The notes under the pieces were generated by a model. The model did no database searches, was not told the DNA's origin, and saw nothing but the letters and a program-made list of their open reading frames with translations. The translations under genes were made by a program, and so were the position numbers. From the IMG/VR virus record IMGVR_UViG_3300032893_001681, positions 1 to 29,664 of that record: a stretch of DNA of 29,664 nucleotides, one strand, 5' to 3'. This DNA is from a virus. This document shows, piece by piece, positions 1-8,325 of the stretch (its first letter is position 1; every line of letters starts with the position of its first letter).

Positions 1-105
1 TGCTGTGATGGTCGTCGAGCTGGTCGTTGCCACATTGTTCCCAATGGCAGCAGCAGTTGCCTGCGTAGACGCGATACGGAATGGTCGATATTGCCAATGT
101 GACAT
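1..105 (-). CDS. Partial CDS, 5' end of a virion-cluster gene
   Basis: This gene runs off the left edge, so only its first 35 codons are present. The ATG at 105 is preceded by GGAGG at 114-118, eight bases upstream, which overlaps the end of the previous gene. The peptide begins MSHWQYRPFRIAST and becomes rich in Ala, Thr, Ser and Asn, like the start of a phage structural protein. A GTG at 110 in another frame gives a Cys/His-rich peptide and fits the ribosome site less well. It is the next gene of the head operon, but no function can be assigned from so little sequence. Confidence 0.65.
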   Translation of the reverse strand, partial: MSHWQYRPFRIASTQATAAAIGNNVATTSSTTITA

Positions 106-117
106 TCACCAATCCTC

Positions 118-816
118 CTAGCCCGCGAATCTGGTGCCTTGGGCAAATACCAGATCTACCTGAACAGTCACAGCGGGGCTTGCAAGACCTGTCGAGTTTG
201 ACGAGACCCGTTTAAAGGTCAGAATGTCCCCCGGTAGGATTGCGTTGGGAGTATAAGTTGTTGCAATCTCATGGGGAGTCAGGGCGGTCTCATTGGTACC
301 ACTGGCATACGTCACGCTAGCCAAGGGAGCTGAGACAATGGTCCAGGTACTGCTATGGGTTTGAGCAAAGGTAGCAGTGAAAGTAGTGCTGGTTACAGCG
401 GTAACCACGACTGTCTCTGCATTCCCTGCAGAATCCACAAGTAGCGGGGTGCCCACGACGATATTTGCCATGGATGCTGGGGTGATCGTTACACTCCCCG
501 CCGAGGCTACTGCTGTACTTGTGTTGGTATTGACAAGCAGAGCACCCGCCCTTTTATGTAAGAGTTGCCATGTAAAATTGTTGGTGTTTGCGCCCGTGAG
601 ATTGGCTTCTGTGATGAGATTGACGAGCCGCGCTCGCATTGCATTCAGTGGCAGAGCGCCCGCCTGACCAGATCCTGCTAGTTTTGTAAGATCAGGGACC
701 ACAAACAGGACGTGCTCGTAGTCGGTCGCAGATCCCGCCGTAGCAGAGGGAATGAGCGTCGAGGGTCCAATGGGTACGTCTCGGTGCAATCCATCGAATT
801 CAGAGAGTTGAGCCAT
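118..816 (-). CDS. Putative virion protein, Thr/Ala/Val-rich, beta-structured
   Basis: A 232-residue protein with no catalytic motif. The middle (about 95-160) is rich in Thr, Val, Ala and Ser and alternates polar and hydrophobic residues, as in beta-sandwich virion proteins. The stretch around VGTPLLVDSAGNAETVVV is a type I often see in phage structural proteins, but that is recollection rather than a search. The ATG at 816 follows GGGAGG with eight bases between, and the gene lies 2 bases after the preceding stop. Position just downstream of the capsid gene suggests a decoration, head-closure or other minor virion role, which is inference. Confidence 0.7.
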   Translation of the reverse strand: MAQLSEFDGLHRDVPIGPSTLIPSATAGSATDYEHVLFVVPDLTKLAGSGQAGALPLNAMRARLVNLITEANLTGANTNNFTWQLLHKRAGALLVNTNTSTAVASAGSVTITPASMANIVVGTPLLVDSAGNAETVVVTAVTSTTFTATFAQTHSSTWTIVSAPLASVTYASGTNETALTPHEIATTYTPNAILPGDILTFKRVSSNSTGLASPAVTVQVDLVFAQGTRFAG

Positions 817-818
817 GC

Positions 819-1343
819 TTACTTCCTCCCTGAGTCCGTTGGTAGATACTTGCTCAGATTGTCGATGTACTGCTTCAGACGATCAGCGCCAAGCTGTGTA
901 GCCAAGGCCTCAATGTTGACTCCTGCGAGCTGAGACATAAACTGCTCAATGGGCATTGGTTTGATGCCAGTGGCTTTTGCAAAGTCGTTTTCATCGACCG
1001 GACGCATGATGACCTTGCCGTCTTTGTCCTTATCCTCGACCTCATCGGGGAGCACAGCCTGAAGCTTGACCCTTCCGCAGATCAGATCATTCTTGCCGTC
1101 GGGGCGGGTGCCTTGCAACCAATGTTTTACAATGCGATAAGGCACACTGCGAGCGACACCATTGACGAAGAGAACTTTGTCAACGTGCTGCTTAGAGCCA
1201 GGGGAAACCTTGTTCCAACCATAGAGGACGGTGACTTTATCGTGATCCTCGAATTCCTTGTGCTTCTCAGCAGGTCTCTCCAAGACTGCTACGCCGCCGC
1301 TTGGCTCTTCCTGAGCGTTCTTTGTTTCTTTCGTAGTAGACAT
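819..1343 (-). CDS. Hypothetical protein in head operon
   Basis: A 174-residue protein that I do not recognise. Residues 1-40 are charged and probably disordered. Residues 40-80 (TVLYGWNKVSPGSKQHVDKV) may form a small beta domain, and an acidic/lysine stretch (EDKDKDGK) lies near 105. The C-terminus, about 125-170, is predicted helical by eye. AGGAG lies five bases before the ATG at 1343. A GC-rich hairpin sits between it and the capsid stop codon. The position between the capsid gene and a virion gene makes a structural or assembly role likely, but the sequence does not prove it. Confidence 0.7.
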   Translation of the reverse strand: MSTTKETKNAQEEPSGGVAVLERPAEKHKEFEDHDKVTVLYGWNKVSPGSKQHVDKVLFVNGVARSVPYRIVKHWLQGTRPDGKNDLICGRVKLQAVLPDEVEDKDKDGKVIMRPVDENDFAKATGIKPMPIEQFMSQLAGVNIEALATQLGADRLKQYIDNLSKYLPTDSGRK

Positions 1344-1354
1344 TTCTTCTCCTA

Positions 1355-1373
1355 GAGGGGCAATGAGCCCCTC
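1355..1373 (-). promoter_or_regulatory. Perfect hairpin between capsid stop and next gene
   Basis: A 7-bp perfect stem (GAGGGGC/GCCCCTC) with a 5-nt loop lies just upstream of the AGGAG of the next gene. No T-run follows it on the minus strand, so it is not a standard terminator. It could protect the capsid mRNA 3' end or tune translation of the downstream gene. Confidence 0.5.
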
Positions 1374-1399
1374 ATTGCATTCCTTGCATATTCAGCGGT

Positions 1400-2929
1400 T
1401 TATGATGCCAAGCGTCGCACTTTTGCATTAAACGAAGGTGCAGCTATCTCAAGTCCGTACATAGCAAAGATAATCCAACGAGACGAGAGCACACCATCAA
1501 CACCAGATGGGATCTGAAGCACAGTAAAGCCTTCAGAATACAACCATGGGATAGCAAGATGATCCTCGTCAACGATGTAGATGTCTTCTACGAGTGCATT
1601 GTCCGATGTGCGGTTATACGTGCCACCTGTGCTTCCAGGGAAGGGCACGATGAGCAGTTCGTCTTCAGAGTAGGTTAACGAGCTGACACGGGTGCCTGGG
1701 ATCAGATCTCGGAGATTGGCAGAGCTGTCATAGCGAACATTGGTCATCTGCTCGTCATCGAATGCCTGCTTTGAGTTCAGAGACATGAAGGCAAGCTTTG
1801 GCTTACCGCCGTTGTTTGCAGCTTGGGTTGCTCCATAGCGCAGAGACTCTGTGATATTCAAGCTTGCAACGTCTACCTGCGTTGCACCGTTCCCTGAGAA
1901 CGAGCCGACTGAACCAAGGACGCCACGGAAACCGTCAATGCCGTTTGCGTTGTATGCGCCTTTTTCAGTGCTTGACCCTGCGCCCGATGAGTTCGAGGCG
2001 TTTCCTTGCAGGATGAAGTATTGAATATCCTGTGCGAGTTTGACCATACCATTCAAATCTGTTACTCACCTATTGGTGGGTCTGATCATTTCTGTCAGAC
2101 TCTTACGGTCTCCCGTAAGTTCGGACTCTATCTTAACCTTTGCAGGTCCTCCGTACAGAGTCTCTGAGCCTTCACCATGGGCATCCTTGCCTGTAGGTGC
2201 TCGGTTGCTGATTGCCCTTACCCATTGCTTTTCGAGCTGTCACGTTTGCTCTTTCGGGCTACGTTGTAGCGCAATGGTCTCGCAGGATTTCCCAGCAATT
2301 CTCGGAGTTTTCCTTGCCGTTTATGCAACAAGGGGCCAATGTTGTTTAGCCATTTCGGTCAACTCAGGACTGTATGCAGGTGGACTACCACCAGCTTCGA
2401 CTGCTGCGATTTCCTTGAAGCTCACGCCTCTGCCCGTTGCAAAAACGGCAATAGGGAAGGTCAGCTTGTCATATGTGCCTGCCGTGTAACTCACCGTACC
2501 AGTCTCTGTGATTATGGTACTTCCAAGTGATCCAGAGTCAGGAGCGGTAATTCGTGTAGCTTGATGCACTAAACCATTCGAAGGTTTCTTTTGAATTCTT
2601 TCGAATACGGGAAACCTTTTCAAGAATATAGAATGCAAGACTGGTTCAAGGTCTTGACGTAAAAGAACGTTTCCGGTGGTCCCGCTTGTTGAGTCCAATA
2701 TGCTCTTAACACTGCTTGGTACAATGGGAGAGCTGTGAATTTCGCCGATGATCTTCTGGCTCAGTTGGCTCTCATCGCGGATTGGTGCGTCATTGTGGAT
2801 GAGATGCTTGAGTTGTTGGCGCATCTCGCCTTCGGTCATGGTACGCAGGTTCTCGTTGATAATCCTTTGCCGATCCTGTGCGTACTTAGTGTCGTGCGGA
2901 TGCTGCACGGCTGTAAACGTTCGTGACAC
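1400..2929 (-). CDS. Major capsid protein, split by a group I intron
   Basis: Two exons, complement(2327..2929) and complement(1400..2053), join to a 418-residue protein, a normal size for an HK97-fold capsid subunit. Exon 1 starts at a GTG (2929) six bases after AAGGAG and gives 201 codons ending WPLV. Exon 2 resumes NGMVKLAQDIQYFILQGN, so the helix runs through the junction. Read without splicing, exon 1 meets a TAA one codon past the junction, and exon 2 would need a TTG start with no ribosome site. The family call rests on position after the protease/scaffold gene, size and the charged N-terminus followed by beta-rich segments. A strong promoter lies upstream at 3086-3115. The exact splice point could shift by a few bases; an alternative join gives WPLVMVKL. 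Confidence 0.88.
2054..2326 (-). ncRNA. Group I self-splicing intron, ORF-less
   Basis: A 273-nt intron in the capsid gene. All conserved elements read in order on the minus strand: P element AATTGCTGGGAAA (2300-2288), Q AATCAGCAACC (2213-2203), R CTCAGAGACTC (2168-2158) and S AAGATAGAGTCC (2134-2123). Pairings are consistent: P3 CTCCG/CGGAG, P4 TTGCTG/CAGCAA, P5 CCATTGC/GCAATGG, P7 GACTCT/AGAGTC, P8 ACCT/AGGT, P9 CTTACGG/CCGTAAG with a GAGA loop, and a further stem GTCTGA/TCAGAC. P1 forms between the exon end CCTTGTT and CGGCAAGG, placing a U-G pair at the 5' splice site. The last intron base is G (2054). It encodes no endonuclease. Confidence 0.95.
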
Positions 2930-3085
2930 GATGGTCTCCTTGTTCCTTCAAGGAATAATCACCGTTGTATCGAGGCTTTCATTGGATGGGGCCGGTCATA
3001 AGCTCTCTTGGCTATCGATGGCCGGTTCTCTTCCTCAGCTGCTTACGCTAGTTTGTGGACAATTAGTAGATGAGTTGTTGCTATG

Positions 3086-3115
3086 ATAGTACATCATGTA
3101 ACACTATGATGTCAA
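3086..3115 (-). promoter_or_regulatory. Promoter for the major capsid gene
   Basis: On the minus strand a perfect TTGACA (3115-3110) is followed after 18 bases by TACTAT (3091-3086), about 160 bases before the capsid start. The -35 is part of the repeated GTCTTGAC element. An extra promoter directly before the capsid gene fits the high demand for capsid subunits. Confidence 0.7.
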
Positions 3116-3168
3116 GACCTGATTGTCATTAAAGTTTCGAGGTCAAAGTTTTAACAACGATCAGGTCT
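3115..3168 (-). terminator. Long imperfect hairpin between scaffold and capsid genes
   Basis: AGACCTGAT (3115-3123) pairs perfectly with ATCAGGTCT (3160-3168). The arms continue inward as a wobble-rich stem around an 8-nt loop, in all about 23 pairs with mismatches. It lies 17 bases after the stop of the protease/scaffold gene and abuts the -35 box of the capsid promoter. It may attenuate read-through or protect RNA ends. There is no clean T-run, so termination is only a suggestion. Confidence 0.45.
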
Positions 3169-3185
3169 ATTAAAGGTTGCTTTAA

Positions 3186-5567
3186 CTACGCCTCGACATT
3201 CAGAGGATCGTCGTAGCAAGGTACATAGGCCTCTTCGCCGTCCCTGTAAGCCAAGGCATCAGATGGGTGCATCCATACGCGTTGATCCTTGGTAAGCTCA
3301 GGGCGAACGCCGTCCTTCACCGTGCCGCCAACGCCCGCAGGCCATCTGCGATAGTTCATGAATTCACCGCTCTTGAGTTTCCTCTCAATGACATTGGTCT
3401 CTCTGAGCGCCTCATCGAGACTCCACCGCCTCTCGTTGGCATTCATAGACGCAGCAGAGAGAGCTTTGAAATCATCGTAGGTGGCAACGTCCCCATTGTG
3501 CTGAATGCCTCTCTTCAAAAGAGTAGGTTGACCCAGTGGCACGTTTTTGAGTAGAGCTAGATGTTCCTCTGCTGTCTTGGTCTGACTTTGCAGATCCTTG
3601 AGTTGCCTCTGAGCGGCACTGATCTGACCCTGCAATTCTTTGAGCGCTTTGGGCTCAATGCCATGCTTGGACAAGGTTTCGATGAGAGCACCAACTTCTG
3701 CTCGGAGAGCCACTATCTCACCGACGGCTTTGACTGCGTCTTGCTTATCGCCATCATCATCCCCGTCATCAGGTTTATCTTCTTCATCGTCATCAACACT
3801 ATCGGCCTCCTCATCATCCTTCATCATCTCCTTGCACGGGTGGAACGATGATTTACACATCTCGACCATGCCGTCATGGATCGCTTGCAGCTTCTCACGG
3901 TTCTCTTTGCTGAACTCAGATCCTCCCTTCGTAACTTCAACGAAATTCAAGGTTTTGACAATGGCTTCCTGGATAGCTTCAGAGCTAAGCTCAGGGAAAG
4001 CCTTGGTTGCTTGGATTTGACCTTGAGCGTCAAGGGTAAGCTGTGGCTGACCGAATTTCGATGCGAGCAGGTTGTACATCTGCACGTCCAAGGGATTGGT
4101 AGAGGCTTGTGTGAGAGGCACGCTAGCAATCACGGGCTCTTCTTGGGTTTTCTGGGTGACCTTGCCTTGACTGTCAGCAGATTGCGCTGCCATCTCCTCT
4201 GAAGTGACAGTGGTTTCATTGGTTGGTTTCACGTCGGACTCCTTTCCAGGTTCTATAGCATCTTCCTTGTCTGCTTCCTCTTCCCACGGTGCTTTCTTGT
4301 CAAGCTTGTGGTAGTAGGCTTCAATCTTCTTTTTCACCGCAGGTACATCGTCTTCAGGGATATCAACGCCCCCACGGGCACCCTGGATAGCTGCCGCTGA
4401 GGCATAAACGGCTTTAGGGATAGCTTTGACAGAACCATCAATGACATCACAGAAGGGTAACTTGAACCCACCCCATGTGTCGTCTTTTTCAGGGTCAAAC
4501 CAGAAATGCACGGATTTGACCTTGCTCCAGTCGGGGTCATCACCGCCCGCCCAATCCATGATGCGCTTGTGAGCTTCACCGCTATCCCATGCAGTGTCCT
4601 CGTCTGCCAAGGACCACGACGTCTTCCCTGAAGCGCCTTTGGTTTCAATGTTTTCTCCTCGAAGCAATTGCACTGCAAGCGATGAATCATTTGTGGCAGT
4701 TCCAGGAGTAGACTCCTTGGCTAGTCCTGGAATATATGGCATCTCAATGCCTTTTGCCATGAGAGATGCGACCTCATCACGTTTTAGCGGTTTATTGACA
4801 CCTTTGGTGTTCATGACGAATATACGTTCGTTTGGTAGCCATTCAACGCGTTGCTTGGGTGTTGGGCGTTCCTTGACACGTTCCAGGTCCTTGCGCAGAG
4901 CCTCGTTCTTCAAGGTCTTCAAATAGTCCTCGTATGCCCGCGGGTAGAGACCCTTGACAGCCGGAGCAAGTGCTAGGGCCTCATCGCCACGGCCTTGTGA
5001 TGCCATGCGCTCAAAGAGTCCCTTTGCGGCAGGTTCCACCCAACAGCGTTGATTTGCTGGGATGCCAACGACTGACCATTCAAGAGTTTGTACATGCGTG
5101 ATGATAAGTGGTGGGAACCAGCTATGCCCATCATCATTCTCTTCATCGAGTTCTGCCTCTAAGATCATGCACCCGATGGAGCACCCAAGCCGTTTGCCTT
5201 TTTTGATATATCCATAAGTTTGTACTGCCAATGGATTCGATGTCTCGACATCACTCACAATGGAGATATCAGCGATGCCATCCTGGAGCTTCAGAGTCGG
5301 AGCTTCCAAGAGCGACCCGAAGAGATCATGGGGGAGATCATAGCTGTGGTTCAGCCAAATGGTTAAGCCTGGCTTTACCTGGGTCATATCACTGAGAGCA
5401 GAGATTGCCATTGTATCGCCATGCAGATCCCTCTCAGTCGACGACCCGACCATGCGTACCACGTTTTCCTGCTCAGGATCAATCTCCATAGCAGATGTAA
5501 AGATCGTAAAATCTGGCTGTATCGAAGTAGAGCCATCTTTGAGAAGCTCTGCTGACGATATCTTCAT
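3186..5567 (-). CDS. Prohead protease fused to scaffold
   Basis: A 793-residue protein. Residues about 25-190 look like the herpesvirus-type S78 prohead protease: His74 in WLNHSYDLP, Ser130 in LGCSIGCM, and the closing segment LEWSVVGIPANQ (162-173) that resembles the family's end-of-domain motif. A second globular domain, about 285-425, carries KLPFCDVIDGSVKAIPKAV and ends AYYHKLDKK. Then come a low-complexity linker, an Asp-rich acidic run near 600-640, a coiled coil near 650-710 and a C-terminal tail. The layout implies maturation protease plus internal scaffold in one chain, with the scaffold cleaved after assembly. The ATG at 5567 follows AAAGGA by eight bases. It is longer than single-domain proteases of about 200 residues. 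Confidence 0.85.
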   Translation of the reverse strand: MKISSAELLKDGSTSIQPDFTIFTSAMEIDPEQENVVRMVGSSTERDLHGDTMAISALSDMTQVKPGLTIWLNHSYDLPHDLFGSLLEAPTLKLQDGIADISIVSDVETSNPLAVQTYGYIKKGKRLGCSIGCMILEAELDEENDDGHSWFPPLIITHVQTLEWSVVGIPANQRCWVEPAAKGLFERMASQGRGDEALALAPAVKGLYPRAYEDYLKTLKNEALRKDLERVKERPTPKQRVEWLPNERIFVMNTKGVNKPLKRDEVASLMAKGIEMPYIPGLAKESTPGTATNDSSLAVQLLRGENIETKGASGKTSWSLADEDTAWDSGEAHKRIMDWAGGDDPDWSKVKSVHFWFDPEKDDTWGGFKLPFCDVIDGSVKAIPKAVYASAAAIQGARGGVDIPEDDVPAVKKKIEAYYHKLDKKAPWEEEADKEDAIEPGKESDVKPTNETTVTSEEMAAQSADSQGKVTQKTQEEPVIASVPLTQASTNPLDVQMYNLLASKFGQPQLTLDAQGQIQATKAFPELSSEAIQEAIVKTLNFVEVTKGGSEFSKENREKLQAIHDGMVEMCKSSFHPCKEMMKDDEEADSVDDDEEDKPDDGDDDGDKQDAVKAVGEIVALRAEVGALIETLSKHGIEPKALKELQGQISAAQRQLKDLQSQTKTAEEHLALLKNVPLGQPTLLKRGIQHNGDVATYDDFKALSAASMNANERRWSLDEALRETNVIERKLKSGEFMNYRRWPAGVGGTVKDGVRPELTKDQRVWMHPSDALAYRDGEEAYVPCYDDPLNVEA

Positions 5568-5570
5568 TGG

Positions 5571-5969
5571 CTAAATTCCTTTCTCGCCTCGTACTGTTGA
5601 GGTTTTGACCGTCTCATCGGTCGTACTGATGTCAGTGACTATCTTTGCCTTCTTCGTCTTGCTCGGAGCGAGTGGCTGTGTCGCTTCAGGGTCCGTCTCT
5701 GCTTCCTGTGCAGGTTCATCGGGTGCAGAGGGTACCGTTGGCAAGTCATTGGGGCTAGCCACGGGTGCGAACGGCCCTAGCAGCTTGTGGTTAATGCCGT
5801 TGGTGAAGTGCAGGAAAAGATCCTTGACAGCCAAGACGTCCTTGCGTGGGTCGAGGATGGCTTTGATCACAGCGACCTTCTGACCGTTCTCCTCGGTCAC
5901 ATGGACTCCAAGGACATCCTGGATATCTTCACCGGTTTCGATGACGTCGTGTCGGTTTGTATGATGCAT
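5571..5969 (-). CDS. Hypothetical protein, Pro/Ala/Thr-rich tail
   Basis: A 132-residue protein ending 3 bases before the protease/scaffold gene. The first 70 residues form a compact domain (VAVIKAILDPRKDVLAVKDL). The rest is rich in Pro, Ala, Glu and Thr and is probably disordered. GGAG lies six bases before the ATG at 5969. I do not recognise a family. Tight linkage to the protease gene hints at a head-assembly role, which is inference. Confidence 0.65.
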   Translation of the reverse strand: MHHTNRHDVIETGEDIQDVLGVHVTEENGQKVAVIKAILDPRKDVLAVKDLFLHFTNGINHKLLGPFAPVASPNDLPTVPSAPDEPAQEAETDPEATQPLAPSKTKKAKIVTDISTTDETVKTSTVRGEKGI

Positions 5970-5995
5970 GTGTTACTCCTTTGGCAATATTACGT

Positions 5996-6391
5996 TTACC
6001 CACTGCCTAGTTGCCGTTTAAAAGGGTGAGTTGAGGTTGATGGCTTGGGACTCCATGGAACTAGTGTTCCATTCTCTTTCTTGACATAGAAGGTACCTCT
6101 CACCTCGATGACATCGGCCCCAAGAAGATCTGTGATTTCCTTGACATCAACCCAATCATCGACATCTCTGACTTGGCACCAGTGTCCTTGATCAAGCAGA
6201 GAATTCTCGTAATCACTGTAATTCGGGTATATACTTATTTGCCCTTTGATATTGCGAACAATCGCCAACTGATCATGGAAGATCACTCCTTGTGCAATGC
6301 ACTGCTTGTCTTTGTCTTGCACGGTAAAGCATCGCATCCAATGAGGTGATCGATTGTTAAGAATTTCTTGCTCTGTTTTTGCTAGATCCAT
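5996..6391 (-). CDS. Hypothetical small protein
   Basis: A 131-residue protein with a mixed alpha/beta look and two short aromatic segments (PHWMRCF, GHWCQVRDVDDWVD). No catalytic or metal-binding pattern is evident. GAGG precedes the ATG at 6391 by seven bases. It is the first gene of the island beyond the head-assembly genes. Function unknown. Confidence 0.6.
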   Translation of the reverse strand: MDLAKTEQEILNNRSPHWMRCFTVQDKDKQCIAQGVIFHDQLAIVRNIKGQISIYPNYSDYENSLLDQGHWCQVRDVDDWVDVKEITDLLGADVIEVRGTFYVKKENGTLVPWSPKPSTSTHPFKRQLGSG

Positions 6392-6401
6392 AATTTTACC
6401 T

Positions 6402-7043
6402 CTATTTCAACTGAATTACTTTTCTATGCGGGCAATTGCTGTGAATTGGAAAATCAGGTATCGAGTCATATTCATCGATATCAAAGGTTTCTCCTGCATA
6501 TGCACTGCAAATATCGTTGCTGCTTTCTTCGGGAAGTACGGTCACTTCCACGTCATCCTCACTGACGCCATCAGGGAGATCAAGGTCACCATCCACGAAG
6601 TCACCGATCCACATGTCCGTGCCATCGTTGTATCCACTGCCACAGGTGAAATTAGCGATCTGCTTTGACTTCCACTCTGCGCGTGCAATGGCCCACACCG
6701 CAATCTCCTTGCGTGCAGCGGGCTCGCAGCCATCCAGGCTCTCATGATCTAACATCCATGCCACAACAAAAGCAGTTGCCACAGCCTCAAGGTCCTTCTT
6801 GTAGGTGTCAGCAATGGAGTCGGCGTCTTGCTCTGACACATCCTCTGCCATCTCACGCAGATCACTGGGTGGCTCCCATTCCTCATCAGAGATGCCTACA
6901 GTGCTTGATGCCTGGCTGTACGCTGCTTTCATCGAAGCAATGCGAGCCGTGAAGATCAAGGATGCCATGGCTTTGATATCTGCCTTGGAGAGCAGGAAAG
7001 CCGCGACAAGCAAGGCGATCAAGGCCTTTTCTTTGTTGGTCAT
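6402..7043 (-). CDS. Minor head / head-morphogenesis-like protein
   Basis: A 213-residue protein. Residues 1-35 contain a hydrophobic helix (ALIALLVAAFLL), residues 35-130 are largely helical, and the C-terminus has ICSAYAGETFDID followed by DFPIHSNCPHRKV. That ending resembles the C-terminal signature of SPP1 gp7 / Mu gpF-type minor head proteins, which bind the portal and capsid (Cys, Gly, then P-x-H-x-x-C-x-H). Those relatives are usually longer, so this may be a reduced form. The ATG at 7043 overlaps the stop of the upstream gene (ATGA). The family call is moderate. Confidence 0.6.
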   Translation of the reverse strand: MTNKEKALIALLVAAFLLSKADIKAMASLIFTARIASMKAAYSQASSTVGISDEEWEPPSDLREMAEDVSEQDADSIADTYKKDLEAVATAFVVAWMLDHESLDGCEPAARKEIAVWAIARAEWKSKQIANFTCGSGYNDGTDMWIGDFVDGDLDLPDGVSEDDVEVTVLPEESSNDICSAYAGETFDIDEYDSIPDFPIHSNCPHRKVIQLK

Positions 7044-7282
7044 GGGCTCTTGTCCTCACGGATAACAGTGACCCGATGATGCATGAATGGGACAAGCTTT
7101 TTGTGCAATTCTTTGCAAAATGCGATTCCCCCATGATAAGGGATTCCCTGAGCCTCGCATTGCTTCATTGACTCAATGATATGGTCGTTGAGCATTGATG
7201 CAAACATATAAAATTCATTTGCTTCTAGGGTGATCTCAAGATTGTTTGTGTGTGTATCTCTTGGGTTGTCAGTGTTAGTCAT
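7040..7282 (-). CDS. Hypothetical protein with shared NPRDT N-terminus
   Basis: An 80-residue protein, unrecognised. Its start MTNTDNPRDT matches the start of the neighbouring upstream gene (MSNTENPRDT), yet the bodies of the two proteins differ. ATGA overlaps join it to both neighbours, so translation is probably coupled. The body is helical with several His and Cys residues but no clear metal site. Confidence 0.6.
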   Translation of the reverse strand: MTNTDNPRDTHTNNLEITLEANEFYMFASMLNDHIIESMKQCEAQGIPYHGGIAFCKELHKKLVPFMHHRVTVIREDKSP

Positions 7283-7533
7283 TGGTTTGTCTTTGGATAC
7301 TCTGCTTCATCGGGCCATTTGTTGAGATCAGGGATACATTGCACAGCAGTGTCGAGACTGCCATTGCGCCATATATCAAGTTCGTAAAACGCATGTTTGG
7401 CAAAGTCGTAGAAACGACGTGCTATGATCCTCTCCATGTCCTCAAAGTCACCAAAGTAGGTGAGCAATTCGCTCATAAGCAACTTTGCAACCCCTGAGAA
7501 CTGCGTATCACGGGGATTTTCAGTGTTACTCAT
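7279..7533 (-). CDS. Hypothetical protein with shared NPRDT N-terminus
   Basis: Start set at the ATG at 7533 (MSNTENPRDT), because GGAGG lies ten bases upstream and the N-terminus then aligns with that of the next gene. The open frame extends 26 codons further without a ribosome site. The 84-residue product is probably helical and acidic. Its family is not recognised. It overlaps the next gene by 4 bases. Confidence 0.6.
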   Translation of the reverse strand: MSNTENPRDTQFSGVAKLLMSELLTYFGDFEDMERIIARRFYDFAKHAFYELDIWRNGSLDTAVQCIPDLNKWPDEAEYPKTNQ

Positions 7534-7537
7534 AGCC

Positions 7538-8170
7538 TTAATCCTCCAAAAATCCCGAACGCAAGAAACCATGGTACGAGCCGCATTGAATGCTCCCTGT
7601 ACCCGCTGCACACGTCGGACCTCCTTGCTTATTGACGGTCATGTTGGGTGGTTCTCCGTGCAGTATCCAACAATGATGCTTCTCTTGTCTCCAATCATCT
7701 TTCATAGTACAGTTTGACGATTGAGAGTCAACAATCCATTCACCGCCTGGCGTTTTCACCACCAAGCAATGTTTGCCTTGAGGGACTTGGATTGCATCGA
7801 GCCACGGTGCATAATACGTTGCGCCCACTGAAGCATCCTTGATCGTCATCTCTTCCCCTGTATCGGCTCTTCGGTAAATCTTCTCAACAAAGCGTTGCCA
7901 TTCATCGCCTTCCCTGAAGACATAGCTGCATTGACACTGCACGGGCCAACGAGTATCATCGTGAGACACAGGCTTAAGGCCGTTCTGAATGTATCCTTCC
8001 TTGCTGAGTTCTTCTGGCTCTTCCCCAATAATCGTAGAGGCATCATGATATCCATCGTTCCCATTGAATGGACAACGAGACTCAGGATCATTGCTGGCAT
8101 TGCGATATCTTCGAAGTTTCACGCGTACTCGTCCTGTCGGTTCTAACATAAAACATTTAATGCGTGCCAT
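7538..8170 (-). CDS. Phage hypothetical protein, Cys-rich
   Basis: A 210-residue protein beginning MARIKCFMLEPTGRVR, a start I associate with conserved phage proteins of unknown function. It has scattered Cys and His residues (CPF, CQCSY, HHCWILHG, CAAGTG), so structural zinc is possible. It also has a motif IVDSQSSNCTMKDD. The ATG at 8170 is preceded by GGAGG at 8178-8182, inside the 3' end of the upstream small membrane gene. Function unknown. Confidence 0.65.
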   Translation of the reverse strand: MARIKCFMLEPTGRVRVKLRRYRNASNDPESRCPFNGNDGYHDASTIIGEEPEELSKEGYIQNGLKPVSHDDTRWPVQCQCSYVFREGDEWQRFVEKIYRRADTGEEMTIKDASVGATYYAPWLDAIQVPQGKHCLVVKTPGGEWIVDSQSSNCTMKDDWRQEKHHCWILHGEPPNMTVNKQGGPTCAAGTGSIQCGSYHGFLRSGFLED

Positions 8171-8172
8171 AG

Positions 8173-8325
8173 TTATTCCTCCTCCTTGTGAAATAGCATC
8201 TCATCGAGTACCCGTAACTCTCGTCGCATGCGTTGCCTTTGCCATGAAGCTATCACTGCAACCAGCACAGCAACAATCACGGATAAAGCCCAGATAGCTA
8301 TGAGCGCAGAGATAATCATGGTCAT
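8173..8325 (-). CDS. Small single-pass membrane protein
   Basis: A 50-residue gene, easily missed because of its length. The ATG at 8325 overlaps the stop of the upstream gene (ATGA), and its 3' end carries the GGAGG of the gene that follows. One long hydrophobic segment (residues 3-27, MIISALIAIWALSVIVAVLV) is followed by a basic stretch (QRQRMRREL) and an acidic end, which by the positive-inside rule puts the N-terminus outside. It follows a DUF1003-like membrane protein, so the two may act together. A holin-like role is possible but unproven. Confidence 0.7.
   Translation of the reverse strand: MTMIISALIAIWALSVIVAVLVAVIASWQRQRMRRELRVLDEMLFHKEEE

Noticed and set aside
1400-2056. Separate capsid-like gene starting at a TTG
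   Set aside because: No ribosome site, and the group I intron core directly upstream explains the break; it is exon 2 of the capsid gene.
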